From NCBI GenBank assembly GCA_031082125.1, contig JAVHLM010000016.1, forward strand, positions 1 to 64,000: a stretch of DNA of 64,000 nucleotides, given 5' to 3'. The stretch's first letter is position 1. Each line of letters begins with the position of its first letter. The notes under the pieces were generated by a model, which saw only the letters and a program-made list of their open reading frames with translations, did not search any database and had not been told where the DNA came from. Below, in pieces: positions 15,652 to 24,236 of the stretch. The translations under genes and the position numbers were made by a program. The stretch comes from Candidatus Eremiobacterota bacterium (GTDB lineage: Bacteria; Vulcanimicrobiota; CADAWZ01; Ess09-12).

Positions 15652-17715
15652 ATGGAAAAGCAGGTATTCTGGCTTGAGGTTCTCAAGGGAAGGGAGAGAG
15701 GCCAGACCTTTCGCCTCACTGCCGATATGATAACTGTCGGCCGGCGCCTTGCCGTCAAGGAGAAAAAGCATAACTGGATCCTTCTTGACGAGCCTTCCCT
15801 CTCAAGGATTCATGCGCAGCTTTTATGGGATGACACCGTGAGGAGCTACCTCATTGTCCATAAGTCGAGCGTCAAGCCCACCATAGTGAATGGCAGGGAG
15901 ATAAAGCAGGCGGTCCTCTCCCACCAGGACAGAATACAGATGGGAGAAGTGGCATTCCGCTTCTGGAACGGGCCAGTGGAGAGAAACTATGATTACTTCA
16001 CCGAGGACGATTCTGAAAGTGAGGCTTCACACGAGGCCCCGAACCCCCGGGCCACGTTCCCTCTCTATGAGTTTGAAGCAAGCATCCAGGAGCCGTTGAT
16101 AAGCGAGGAGGGAAGAATGTTCCCCTCTCCTCTCCCTCCGGAGCCCCCCCGGGAAGAGGAGCCTCCGGAGGAAGAGGACGAAGCAGCCAAGGGAAAAGTC
16201 TTTTTCACTGCAAAAGATGACAGGGTCAGGGATGTGAAGCTTCTTAAATTTGCCTCGATCGGCGATTCCCCCGCTTCGAAGAGCGGAAGGGAGGCGGCAT
16301 CTCCCCCGGTGGACAGCGGCAGCGCCAGGGAAGATCGAGAAGCCCTTGTGAAGCCCGTAAACCTTTTGAAAGGCTCACAGGCCTCTGGCAGTGCACAGGC
16401 CTCCCCCTCGTTCACTCCCCTTGCATTCTCATCGGGAAGCGCCCAAACCAGCACCCAGAGCACTCCACAGGCCCCCCAGTTCACTCCCATGAATCTCACA
16501 AGAGGGAAGGTCGCTTCAGGCGGGGGCGTGGCAAAGGGCCGCATTTTCGGGCAGTCTGAGCCGCCGGTGGCTGAGCAGGTTCAGGACAGCGGCAGTGCAA
16601 AGCTTACGGAGTATTACGAGATAAAGGGAAAGGAGCAGAAACCCGCCCCTTCGCCCTTCAAGAACATCGATCTGATCAAAACGGAGTATCCCGGGAAACA
16701 CTTTCCCCAGATGAAAGAGATGCCTCAGGATAAGAAATATGAGCGCCTTTATGAGGAACTCGGCGCAAAAAGCCTGCCAGGTCCTGATAAAACACTGGCT
16801 CCACCGGTGCGCCCCCCAGAGATGCACGCAGATACTGAATCTTATTCAGATGAAAGCAGGTACACAAGGCGCCTTATCAAGGAGGGGGGAGAGGCTGCGC
16901 CCCCCTCTCCTTCACCCGATGAGAGCCGGTTCACCACCAAGCTCAGCAAGGAAGACCTTGAAGCATATCTTTCTTCCGCGAAACAGGCGCCCGAGAAGCC
17001 TCACCCGGAAGAGAGCCGTCATACCAGGCGCCTTCGCAGTGAAGACCTTGCCTTCGAGCAGTCTCTCACGAAACCAGATACTCAACGCCCCCCGGCCTCC
17101 CGGCCTGCCGCTCCCCCGGCTTCCCGGCCCGCCGCTCCCCCCGGAGCAGCCGCTGCATCAAGGCTCAAGCAGGATGCCGTGAGCTTCAGCCCTTACGAGC
17201 AGGGCACGAAGGAAGTGCTGGACTTTCTCACCGGCGAAGGGAAAGAGGCAGCGAAAGTACCCCCCCGGGGAAGTCATCCGCCTGCCCCAAAAGACCCTGA
17301 AGGCCAGGGGAAGCGCCCCCTTTTCCAGAACTGGCAGAAAGAGGCCGAGGAAATGGAAAGCCCCCCGGTAGTGCAGAAGCCTGCCCCCCCTCCTCCCGGT
17401 GCATGGGAAATCCTGGTATACAAAGGCTCCAAGGATATGGAAGGAAAAAAGTACGCAATAAGGAAAGAAAGCATTACCATCGGCAAGGGTGCGTCCAATG
17501 ACGTGGTACTTCCCGATGATCAGCTCGCGGAGAGCCATATCAAGATATATTTCCATGAGGGAAAGTTCCATCTCCAGAAGCTGGTGAAAACAGAGCCGGT
17601 ATTTATCAACGGGAAGATACTCATTTCCGGCTCAGGCAAGCATATTGCCGATGGCGACAGGATCCAGATATCAAGCAAGACCACCATCATGCTCAGGAAG
17701 AAAGAGGGCCGTTAA
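15652..17715 (+). CDS. Two-FHA-domain scaffold protein with Thr-motif repeats
   Basis: 687 residues. An N-terminal FHA domain (about 20-105) has the GRR, SRIHA and NGREI signatures and a C-terminal one (about 600-685) has IGKGASNDVVL, SHIKI and INGKIL. FHA domains bind phosphothreonine peptides. The 480 residues between are Pro/Ser/Glu-rich and probably disordered. They contain three copies of an ESRxT(R/T)(R/K)L motif with the Thr at 405, 428 and 458. These look like candidate phospho-sites that could be bound by FHA domains in cis or trans. A soluble Ser/Thr kinase is encoded at 24237. No membrane segment is present. Confidence 0.85.
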   Translation: MEKQVFWLEVLKGRERGQTFRLTADMITVGRRLAVKEKKHNWILLDEPSLSRIHAQLLWDDTVRSYLIVHKSSVKPTIVNGREIKQAVLSHQDRIQMGEVAFRFWNGPVERNYDYFTEDDSESEASHEAPNPRATFPLYEFEASIQEPLISEEGRMFPSPLPPEPPREEEPPEEEDEAAKGKVFFTAKDDRVRDVKLLKFASIGDSPASKSGREAASPPVDSGSAREDREALVKPVNLLKGSQASGSAQASPSFTPLAFSSGSAQTSTQSTPQAPQFTPMNLTRGKVASGGGVAKGRIFGQSEPPVAEQVQDSGSAKLTEYYEIKGKEQKPAPSPFKNIDLIKTEYPGKHFPQMKEMPQDKKYERLYEELGAKSLPGPDKTLAPPVRPPEMHADTESYSDESRYTRRLIKEGGEAAPPSPSPDESRFTTKLSKEDLEAYLSSAKQAPEKPHPEESRHTRRLRSEDLAFEQSLTKPDTQRPPASRPAAPPASRPAAPPGAAAASRLKQDAVSFSPYEQGTKEVLDFLTGEGKEAAKVPPRGSHPPAPKDPEGQGKRPLFQNWQKEAEEMESPPVVQKPAPPPPGAWEILVYKGSKDMEGKKYAIRKESITIGKGASNDVVLPDDQLAESHIKIYFHEGKFHLQKLVKTEPVFINGKILISGSGKHIADGDRIQISSKTTIMLRKKEGR

Positions 17716-17767
17716 TGCGTATTATGGGCAGGGATTTCTGGTACATTGATTCGAGAGGAGTATGTCT

Positions 17768-18184
17768 ATGAAAAGAGCTATCGGGTTTTTCTGTCTGGCA
17801 GTGTTTTTTGTGGCAGCGGCGACGGCAGCCCAGGCGGGGTGGATCTCCGAGATCTCGGAGATAACTTTTCAGAACGAGGTGATTGAGGCCGATATGCCCG
17901 TGATCGTATGGTTTTTCTTCAATCCCGGGGTGAGCGTCTATGATGCCTTCAGCAACGCCATTGACAAGGTATCGCAGAAAAATGCCATGAGGGTCAAGGT
18001 CCTCAAGATGGACAGCCAGTACAACAGCATCACCGGCGACAGGTACAAGATCAAGAAAAGCAATACTTTCGTGCTTTTCGTCGAGGGCAAGGAGGTTGCC
18101 CGCTCATCGGAGATCAGAGGAGAAAAGGATTTCGGCGCCTTCATTGACTCGTGTCTGGGGCCTCCCCCCAAGGTCACGAAGTAG
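17768..18184 (+). CDS. Exported thioredoxin-fold protein without active-site cysteines
   Basis: 138 residues from ATG 17768, because GAGAGGAG sits seven bases before it; an ATG two codons earlier is too close. A signal peptide (KRAIGFFCLAVFFVAAATAAQA) is followed by a thioredoxin-like pattern: MPVIVWFFFNPGVSVYDAF, then VKVLKMDSQ, then NTFVLFVEGKEVARSSEIRG. The redox CxxC that should follow WFFF is replaced by NPGV, so it is not a dithiol oxidoreductase. It may be a structural or peptide-binding thioredoxin fold. It overlaps the convergent BadF-type gene by 11 bases. Confidence 0.75.
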   Translation: MKRAIGFFCLAVFFVAAATAAQAGWISEISEITFQNEVIEADMPVIVWFFFNPGVSVYDAFSNAIDKVSQKNAMRVKVLKMDSQYNSITGDRYKIKKSNTFVLFVEGKEVARSSEIRGEKDFGAFIDSCLGPPPKVTK

Positions 18185-18974
18185 CGCTCTTTTCCCCCGC
18201 CATCCTGGCGGCAAGGAGTGCCGCCCCGAGAGCGCCGGTGATAAAAGGATTCTCCGGGACGAAGATCTCCATCTTGAAGATGTTCATGAGGGCCCGGGTG
18301 ACTGCACCGTTCCGTGCCACACCACCCGTGAAGACCAGCGGCTCCTGCGTGCCTGTCTTGCTTGAGAGGCTGAAAATCCTGTGAGCCAGGGATTTAGCCA
18401 CTCCCGCCAGTATGTCGCTCCGGGACCTTCCCTGGGCAAGAAGGCTCACAATCTCCGATTCGGCAAAAACGACGCACATGCTGCTGATTTCACAGGGATT
18501 GTCCGAGCTTTGCGCCACCTCTTCCATGGAGGAGAGAGGTATTTCCAGGATCCTCTCCACCACCTCGAGAAATCTCCCTGTTCCTGCGGCACAGCGGTCA
18601 TTCATAGCAAAATCGCTGACACTTCCCTGGGAAGTCCTTATTACCTTGCTGTCCTGCCCTCCAATATCTATAATGGTGCGTCCCCCCGGGAAAAAAAAGT
18701 GGACACCGGCGGCATGGCAGGCGATCTCAGTGTAACGCCTGTCGGCAAAGGGAAACTGCTCCCTGCTGTAGCCTGTGGCCACTGTTGCCGAAACGTCGCG
18801 GGCAGACACCCCCGCCTCTCTCAGGAGCCTCTCGTAGAGATCCTGCGAGGCTTTCCTGGGATCAGCAGTCGTGTCCCCCCTCAGGGAGCTCCTTATGGCC
18901 TTTGTCTCTGCGTCAAATATGACGGCCTTCACCGTGCGTGAGCCTATGTCGATGCCGATGGTGAGAATGCTCAT
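18174..18974 (-). CDS. BadF/BadG/HgdC-type ATPase (2-hydroxyacyl-CoA dehydratase activator family)
   Basis: 266 residues from ATG 18974, chosen for AAAGGAGAGG upstream. The ASKHA fold opens with IGIDIGSRTVKAVI, has the second phosphate motif TIIDIGGQDSKVI, and the adenosine motif FTGGVARNGAV. Two cysteines at the positions that hold a bridging [4Fe-4S] cluster in HgdC are present (NDRCAAGTGRF and SMCVVFAESE). In the known systems this dimeric ATPase injects electrons into a 2-hydroxyacyl-CoA dehydratase or benzoyl-CoA reductase. No such partner is in the window. Instead it follows a PEP-utilising-domain gene by 19 bases. Confidence 0.88.
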   Translation of the reverse strand: MSILTIGIDIGSRTVKAVIFDAETKAIRSSLRGDTTADPRKASQDLYERLLREAGVSARDVSATVATGYSREQFPFADRRYTEIACHAAGVHFFFPGGRTIIDIGGQDSKVIRTSQGSVSDFAMNDRCAAGTGRFLEVVERILEIPLSSMEEVAQSSDNPCEISSMCVVFAESEIVSLLAQGRSRSDILAGVAKSLAHRIFSLSSKTGTQEPLVFTGGVARNGAVTRALMNIFKMEIFVPENPFITGALGAALLAARMAGEKSATS

Positions 18975-18993
18975 GACCGCCTCTCCTTTGAGG

Positions 18994-20898
18994 TCAATGG
19001 CTGAAAGGACTGTGGACATAAAGCCTCCCCGAGGTCCCGTTCATCGCTATTACGGAGCCTTCGGGGATCCTTTCCTGAGGCGAAGGGATGTTGCCGATGA
19101 CAGGAATGCCCATCTCGCCTGCCATGATTACTGCCGGCGAATGCCGCTGGCCCCACTGGAGTATTATGCCGCCGGCATTGGCCAGGAAGGGTATCCATGG
19201 CGCCTCGATATGGCGGGCGATGACTATCTCTCCGCGGGAGAAGTTCCTGAAATCGGCCGGCCCCCTTATTATGCGCCCTTTTCCCCGTGCAAGCCCCCCC
19301 GCCAAAGGCCTGCCCTTGAGGACAAGAGGGAACTGCTCTCCCGAGGGAATACCTACGCTCGTGTAGTTATAACGGTCGATCACCCCGGGAAGGAGGAGGT
19401 CCCTGGCGGCTTCAAATTCCTCTTTTCTCTGCTCGGCGAGTTCCATGGCCTTTTCCCCGGCGAGCGTTCCGTAGACGAGGAGGGGAAGCTCGCTCCAGGA
19501 AAGATAAAAAATGTCATCGGCGGCCTTCAGCTTTTTTTCCGCCCCGAGGCGCTCCCCGAGCTCCCGCACCGCGGACCTGATGGTACCCAGTTCTCTCAGG
19601 TAGAGGAAAAGGATGTTTTCCCTGTAAGGCCTGTAGCGGCGGGCGGCGCCCAGAAGGCTCAGGAACCTGGCTTTTCTCACGGGGCAGGGCAGAGAGGAGC
19701 AGATGTCCCTTGCAAGGTCCCTCGCTTTTTCCTCGTCGAGGGCTCTCAGTTTTTCAGGTGAAGGCACCCTGGTCTCGGCGTGGGACAGAATAAGGCCCAC
19801 CAGGGAGAGGTGGTCTGAGCGCCACGCCGGCGCCGCAAGCTCAAGCGGTTCATCGGCCATGAAGCCGTATTCTTCAAGAAACCGCTGGAAAAGAGCATTG
19901 AATTCACTGTCGCCCCTGGTGCGCGATGAAGCCGGGGGGAAGCTCCTGAGCCACTTTATTACTTTTTCGCGATCCCGGGCAAGGTTTCCCATGGCCCAGA
20001 GGGCCTGCTCCATGCCAAGGAAGGGATTTCCCTCTGTTCCCCCCATGAGAGTTGCCGCCATGAGGCCCTCGCGGTCATTCAGGTGCCTTGCCGTAAACCG
20101 TGCAAGGTTTGTGGCCGTTTTGTGGGCGAGAAACCTTCCTGTCTCAAGGGCTTTCATAGTATGGCAGGAGGCATGATCCATCATTGAGTTGAGAGCCTCA
20201 AGAAGGCGCTCAGGCGGAAGCTTCCCCGGCGCGATGCTCTCAATCTTTTCCAGGTAGTCCCTGAGCGAGGGGAGGAAGGCATGCTGGCAGAAATGATGAA
20301 ATTCCGCCAGCAGATCGACGAGGGTCATCCTGGTTTTAAAGAAGCGGAACAGATACAAAGGCCATTCCGTAATATTAAAAAGGGCTCCCAGGTCAAGCGT
20401 CGGCCCTCTCACCTCCTCGGAGGAAAAAGGCTCCCCTGAGGACAGGGCTTTTCTGGCGAGCTTCACTGAGAAAGGAAGGCCCGGGAAGGAGACAAGATCC
20501 TGGAGTGTGGCAAGATCGGTGTAGGTCCTGGTGCAGATCGGGGTGAGGACCGTGCCTTCCGGGGGCTTCCCGATTCCCAGGGTGTTGACGTAAGTCCTGG
20601 TGATCCCGCCGTCATCACCGTATGCGCGGTTGTGAAAATAGAGGGAGAGAGGGGTGAGCTGCGGGGGGAGCTCAGGCGAGAAGTGGGAGCAGAGGACAAA
20701 GTCCCTCCTCCGGCTTTTCTCGCTCAATGCCTTGTGCTCTCTCTCCTGCATTTTTTTCAGGAGCAAGTTCTTGCTCTCAAGGGTCATAGGAGTGTCCACG
20801 GTGTTGCCCTCCTGTGTCAATATGTTCCGTCCATGCTCTGTGCTATTTATTTCGAGAAGGAGGTGAAGAAACCCCTCCCTTTCCCGGACAATATTCAT
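18994..20898 (-). CDS. PEP-utilising mobile-domain protein without an ATP-grasp domain
   Basis: 634 residues. The last 90 residues are a PEP-utilisers phosphohistidine swivelling domain: GGLARGKGRII, FSRGEIVIARHIEAPWIPFL, then the active-site segment with His586 (RHSPAVIMAGEMGIPVIG). The helical region before it recalls the middle part of rifampin phosphotransferase and PEP-synthase-like proteins. The N-terminal ATP-grasp domain that phosphorylates the His in those enzymes is missing. It may need a separate phosphoryl donor or have lost catalysis. No ribosome site is clear at the first ATG, so the start is uncertain. The BadF-type ATPase gene follows. Confidence 0.7.
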   Translation of the reverse strand: MNIVREREGFLHLLLEINSTEHGRNILTQEGNTVDTPMTLESKNLLLKKMQEREHKALSEKSRRRDFVLCSHFSPELPPQLTPLSLYFHNRAYGDDGGITRTYVNTLGIGKPPEGTVLTPICTRTYTDLATLQDLVSFPGLPFSVKLARKALSSGEPFSSEEVRGPTLDLGALFNITEWPLYLFRFFKTRMTLVDLLAEFHHFCQHAFLPSLRDYLEKIESIAPGKLPPERLLEALNSMMDHASCHTMKALETGRFLAHKTATNLARFTARHLNDREGLMAATLMGGTEGNPFLGMEQALWAMGNLARDREKVIKWLRSFPPASSRTRGDSEFNALFQRFLEEYGFMADEPLELAAPAWRSDHLSLVGLILSHAETRVPSPEKLRALDEEKARDLARDICSSLPCPVRKARFLSLLGAARRYRPYRENILFLYLRELGTIRSAVRELGERLGAEKKLKAADDIFYLSWSELPLLVYGTLAGEKAMELAEQRKEEFEAARDLLLPGVIDRYNYTSVGIPSGEQFPLVLKGRPLAGGLARGKGRIIRGPADFRNFSRGEIVIARHIEAPWIPFLANAGGIILQWGQRHSPAVIMAGEMGIPVIGNIPSPQERIPEGSVIAMNGTSGRLYVHSPFSH

Positions 20899-21012
20899 TG
20901 AGGATCAATATTCCCGGCGGGGAGCGGAAAGCTCCGCTCACATGAGTTTTCCTGGAGGAAATACCCCCGCTCTGGGAGAAGAATTAAACAAATCATTAAG
21001 AAAGAGCGTGTG

Positions 21013-21267
21013 ATGGCCAAACTTCAATACCATTGTCCCAGCTGCGGGAGCCGCCTCAAGCTCGAATCCCGCGTTCCTGCAGCCCCCCAGTCAGTGATGG
21101 GAACCCTCAGGTGTGGTGAGTGCAATTCAATCTCCTATCTCTATGCCACAAGGTGCCCTCACTGCGGTGAGATCAATTTCGGGATGACCACCATCCACAT
21201 AGCCTCAACACAGCTGCAGATGATGTGCAGCACCTGCAGGAACGCTTTTTACTGGGTAACTCCCTGA
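21013..21267 (+). CDS. Small double zinc-ribbon protein
   Basis: 84 residues from ATG 21013 (GTG 21010 is immediately upstream). Cysteine pairs CPSC, CGEC, CPHC and CSTC are spaced as two zinc ribbons. There is no membrane segment. It is divergent from the PEP-utilising-domain gene and lies about 60 bases before a PilZ gene on the same strand, so the two may be co-transcribed. Function unknown. Confidence 0.75.
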   Translation: MAKLQYHCPSCGSRLKLESRVPAAPQSVMGTLRCGECNSISYLYATRCPHCGEINFGMTTIHIASTQLQMMCSTCRNAFYWVTP

Positions 21268-21327
21268 GTTTCCCCCGGGACTTCATATATATCCCGGTGG
21301 TGAGTATGACGAAGTGGGAGGGAATTG

Positions 21328-22506
21328 GTGTATTACAAGGAAATTCCCCCGGTGCTGCTGGAAAAGCTTCAAAAGCCTCTTGAGAGTGTCACCGAGGAAG
21401 CTGTCAAAAAGCGGCTTGATTCCCTCTTCAAGGGAGCCTGGAACAACGAGAATACCCATACGCAGCTTTTTGCAATGACCATCCCCCTTATCAACCCGAG
21501 GGGAATGGAGATACAGACCACCATCTCTCTCTGGCTCGTCAAGAACACCATCACCATCACCCCTCCAAGGGAAGAGTCCCTCTCCAGGAGCTCCTATCTC
21601 ATCTATCCTCTCTTTGATGAGGAAACGAAGGCTGAGAACGAGAGGCTCGCCTTTCTCAATACGGCGCTGCGTGGTCTTGCAATCGGATCCGATGACGGGA
21701 GGCTCCGCACCTACAGTCTTGAGAAAGACGTGATTGCACGGAGAATTTTCCTCTCAGAGCGGGTAAATGATCATATCTTTGATACGGAAGCGATCAAAGT
21801 GATTCTTTCCAGGGCTGATGAGGAGTCCTCAGAGCGGCGCACAGCCCCCCGCAAGATGCTTCCCCTGCTCCAGAGCATCCCTGCCGTGGTCACCATGGAG
21901 AGAAAGGTCACCGACATCGAGCTTTTTATCCTTGATTTCTCATCGAGCGGCCTGAAAATAGTCTCATCCTTTGATTTCCCGCAGAACAGGCCTTTCACCC
22001 TTACCCTCAGGCTTGCAGAGCCGGTATCGCTCTGGTGCGAGGTGGTCTGGAAGAGCTCGCTCTGGGAGCAGTTTCACCATGTGGGGATCAAGTTCGTGAA
22101 GCTCCACCTTGACAAGTTTGAAAAGCTCTGCCGGTATGTCGAAGAGCATCTCCCAAGGAGGGACGAGGGCGAATTCAAGATCAGCAGGATGCTTCCCGTG
22201 GAATTCTCGCTGTGGGAGCATCACAAGAGGCTTCCCACCTTTTTTTACAGCCTTTCGCCAAAGGAGATGAGCATTATCTGCCCCTCCTTTCTCGATGAGG
22301 GCACGAGCGCCACCTGCCGCATCTTCCCGTTCTGGAATCTCCCTCCCATCGAGGGAGAAGTGGAGGTTATCTCGTCAAAGGTGCTCAATGAGGGCGGCTG
22401 CCAGGCGGCCCTCAATTTTATCAGGCTTTCCGGTGAAAACCGTGAGCGCATCGAGAGCTTTCTGCAGAAATGCGCGATAGAGGACCGGCACAACAAGAAA
22501 ATGTAA
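21328..22506 (+). CDS. PilZ-domain protein, probable cyclic-di-GMP effector
   Basis: 392 residues from GTG 21328, since GGAGGG lies six bases before it; a TTG one codon upstream is too close. The central region has the PilZ binding signature: RRTAPR (about 173-178) and, after a strand, DFSSSGLKI. The C-terminal half (about 290-390) repeats a PilZ-like beta-barrel pattern but without the Arg motif. The N-terminal 150 residues are unrecognised. Such proteins bind cyclic-di-GMP and pass the signal by protein contact. No GGDEF protein is in this window. Confidence 0.8.
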   Translation: MYYKEIPPVLLEKLQKPLESVTEEAVKKRLDSLFKGAWNNENTHTQLFAMTIPLINPRGMEIQTTISLWLVKNTITITPPREESLSRSSYLIYPLFDEETKAENERLAFLNTALRGLAIGSDDGRLRTYSLEKDVIARRIFLSERVNDHIFDTEAIKVILSRADEESSERRTAPRKMLPLLQSIPAVVTMERKVTDIELFILDFSSSGLKIVSSFDFPQNRPFTLTLRLAEPVSLWCEVVWKSSLWEQFHHVGIKFVKLHLDKFEKLCRYVEEHLPRRDEGEFKISRMLPVEFSLWEHHKRLPTFFYSLSPKEMSIICPSFLDEGTSATCRIFPFWNLPPIEGEVEVISSKVLNEGGCQAALNFIRLSGENRERIESFLQKCAIEDRHNKKM

Positions 22507-22595
22507 AACAGATTTTTATGGCCCGGTGAAAGGAACTTCAGCTGAGTGGATGAATTCTTACGGGAAGACGATATTGCGGAAGGAAGGAAAGGTCT

Positions 22596-23492
22596 ATGCG
22601 GTGTGCAAATTGCGGCGAAGAGAACCCTGAGGGATCGAAAAACTGCCAGCGTTGCGGAGCGAAGCTTGAAACCCGCACCTGCACGAAATGCGGAGGTGTG
22701 GTAAGGGGAAAGAGCAAATTCTGCATTCATTGCGGTGCAACCCTTACCGGTGAGGCAAGCCCTTCCCCGCGAAGGAGGGCTTCGGCGCCCCCTCAGGCGC
22801 CGCCGGTCTATACGCCCCCTCCCCCGCAGCCCTCATATCCGCAGCAGCAGCAGTATCCCTATGCCCCGCCCTCCCAGATGCCGCCGCCTCAATACCCTGC
22901 GCAGGGACAGAGCAGCGAGTGGAGCGAGCCTCCCATGGCGGACCGCGACCGCCAGAGCCTCAAAGACAAGACTATCCTCCTCAAGGAGCAGTTCGGTGCA
23001 GTCATCAAGAAGGGAAATTACCGCGAGGTGCTACAGGATAAGAACCACCCCGCCACCCAGGCCTTTATCGACTTCATTGCCTGGGGCGTGAGCCATTTTT
23101 ACGGCTTTGCCGCCCTTATCGGTGCAATCACCTTCCTGGGAATCTTCCTGGGGGGATGGGGCGTCGTTTTCGGACTTGCCCTTGCCTTTGTCTACGCGAC
23201 CTACAAGAAGGAGATCGACGAGAAAGTCAGGGAGATGAAGTCTGCAGGCGATATGTCCCAGCCGGCTCCGGTGAACCGGCCCAGCTATCGTTACGTGACG
23301 GCCTCGAGAAGGGATCATTATTTCCAGATACACAGCAACTGCACGGGGTGCGGCATATGCGTCCCCATTTGCCCCACGCAGGCGATTTTCCAGATATCCC
23401 AGCAGTTCATCATTGATCAGACGCGCTGCAATCAGTGCGGGGAATGCAGTTACCAGTGCCCTGTCCGGGCCATCATCAAAGTGAGGGATTAA
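22596..23492 (+). CDS. Zinc-ribbon / membrane / double [4Fe-4S] ferredoxin fusion protein
   Basis: 298 residues. N-terminal zinc ribbons CANC, CQRC, CTKC and CIHC (residues 3-50) are followed by a Pro/Gln-rich linker to about 115 and a soluble helix. Two membrane-spanning stretches lie near 165-205 (IGAITFLGIFLGGWGVVFGL). The C-terminus (about 245-295) has two ferredoxin motifs, CTGCGICVPICP and CNQCGECSYQCP, for two [4Fe-4S] clusters. I know of no characterised protein with this order. The fold suggests an inner-membrane electron carrier with a cytoplasmic zinc ribbon. It stands 90 bases after the PilZ gene and converges on another. Confidence 0.75.
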   Translation: MRCANCGEENPEGSKNCQRCGAKLETRTCTKCGGVVRGKSKFCIHCGATLTGEASPSPRRRASAPPQAPPVYTPPPPQPSYPQQQQYPYAPPSQMPPPQYPAQGQSSEWSEPPMADRDRQSLKDKTILLKEQFGAVIKKGNYREVLQDKNHPATQAFIDFIAWGVSHFYGFAALIGAITFLGIFLGGWGVVFGLALAFVYATYKKEIDEKVREMKSAGDMSQPAPVNRPSYRYVTASRRDHYFQIHSNCTGCGICVPICPTQAIFQISQQFIIDQTRCNQCGECSYQCPVRAIIKVRD

Positions 23493-23494
23493 GG

Positions 23495-23944
23495 TCAGGC
23501 ATGCCTTGCGAGAGGTGAGAACTTCTTATGCTGCCCTGCCTTTTCCATCTCTTCCTGGCGGATCTGCTCGAGGTACTGCGACAGGCGCTCCTTGGTCTCG
23601 TCGGTCATGGTGGAAAACTCTATGCCTATCTCGAAGGTCCCCGCCGCTGCCAGTTCTCTTTGCCAGGCCATGCGGGCCCTTGTCTCCACGGGAGGATCGT
23701 TTCTCACCAGGTACATTTTCAGCAGAAAATCCCTGTCTTTCGGCATGCTGAAATGGTTGGTGCATTTAGCGCCGCCAAGGCTGATATCAAGGACGAAAAT
23801 TCTTGCAGGGCGGGTGTGCTCTTCAAGAAGAATCTCGCCGGGGATAATTTTCTGAATACGGGGGAACCGCCTGGAATCCTGAACACCCTCCATCCTCTCC
23901 GGCGGGTGCGCTGCGGGACCGGCTGGCTCTTTATTGCTCATCAA
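23495..23944 (-). CDS. Single-domain PilZ protein
   Basis: 149 residues (an ATG one codon on is equivalent). The PilZ signature is clear: RRFPR near residue 25 and DISLGGAKC near residue 53, followed by the beta-barrel. A basic and Glu-rich helix ends the protein. It should bind cyclic-di-GMP and act by protein contact. It stops two bases from the end of the convergent fusion-protein gene. An extended -10 promoter lies about 130 bases upstream. Confidence 0.85.
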   Translation of the reverse strand: MMSNKEPAGPAAHPPERMEGVQDSRRFPRIQKIIPGEILLEEHTRPARIFVLDISLGGAKCTNHFSMPKDRDFLLKMYLVRNDPPVETRARMAWQRELAAAGTFEIGIEFSTMTDETKERLSQYLEQIRQEEMEKAGQHKKFSPLARHA

Positions 23945-24070
23945 AGATATGCTCCACTAGTCTTGATTGCGTCACTTAGTATTCCTGCAAATCCAGAAAA
24001 ATCCTTCCGGTAATCCCCCCTGACCGGGCGCCTGGCGGCTGGGAGCTTCATTCCGCGGGAGCTATCTCCT

Positions 24071-24079
24071 ATTATAGCA
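24071..24079 (-). promoter_or_regulatory. Extended -10 element, candidate promoter of the PilZ gene
   Basis: On the minus strand TGCTATAAT is a perfect extended -10. The surrounding GTGCTATAATAG is identical to the tRNA-Leu promoter core at 468-479. No -35 at good spacing. The nearest gene downstream is the PilZ gene starting at 23944. Apart from this element, the interval 23945-24236 shows nothing else. Confidence 0.4.
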
Positions 24080-24236
24080 CAAATAGCTCTCTTTGGGGAG
24101 CATGTTGAAATGCTCTGTCATTCCGGTCAGTGCTGAAATTTCAGGACCGGGAGGAGGGATTCCGGTTTTTTTGAGTAATAGATAGGTGGCTTGATAAAGG
24201 GGACGGGAAGCGGCGGCACCTTGAAGGGAGGAAGCC

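Noticed and set aside
18871-19761. 296-codon plus-strand frame
   Set aside because: Antisense to the BadF-type ATPase and PEP-domain genes; no motif.
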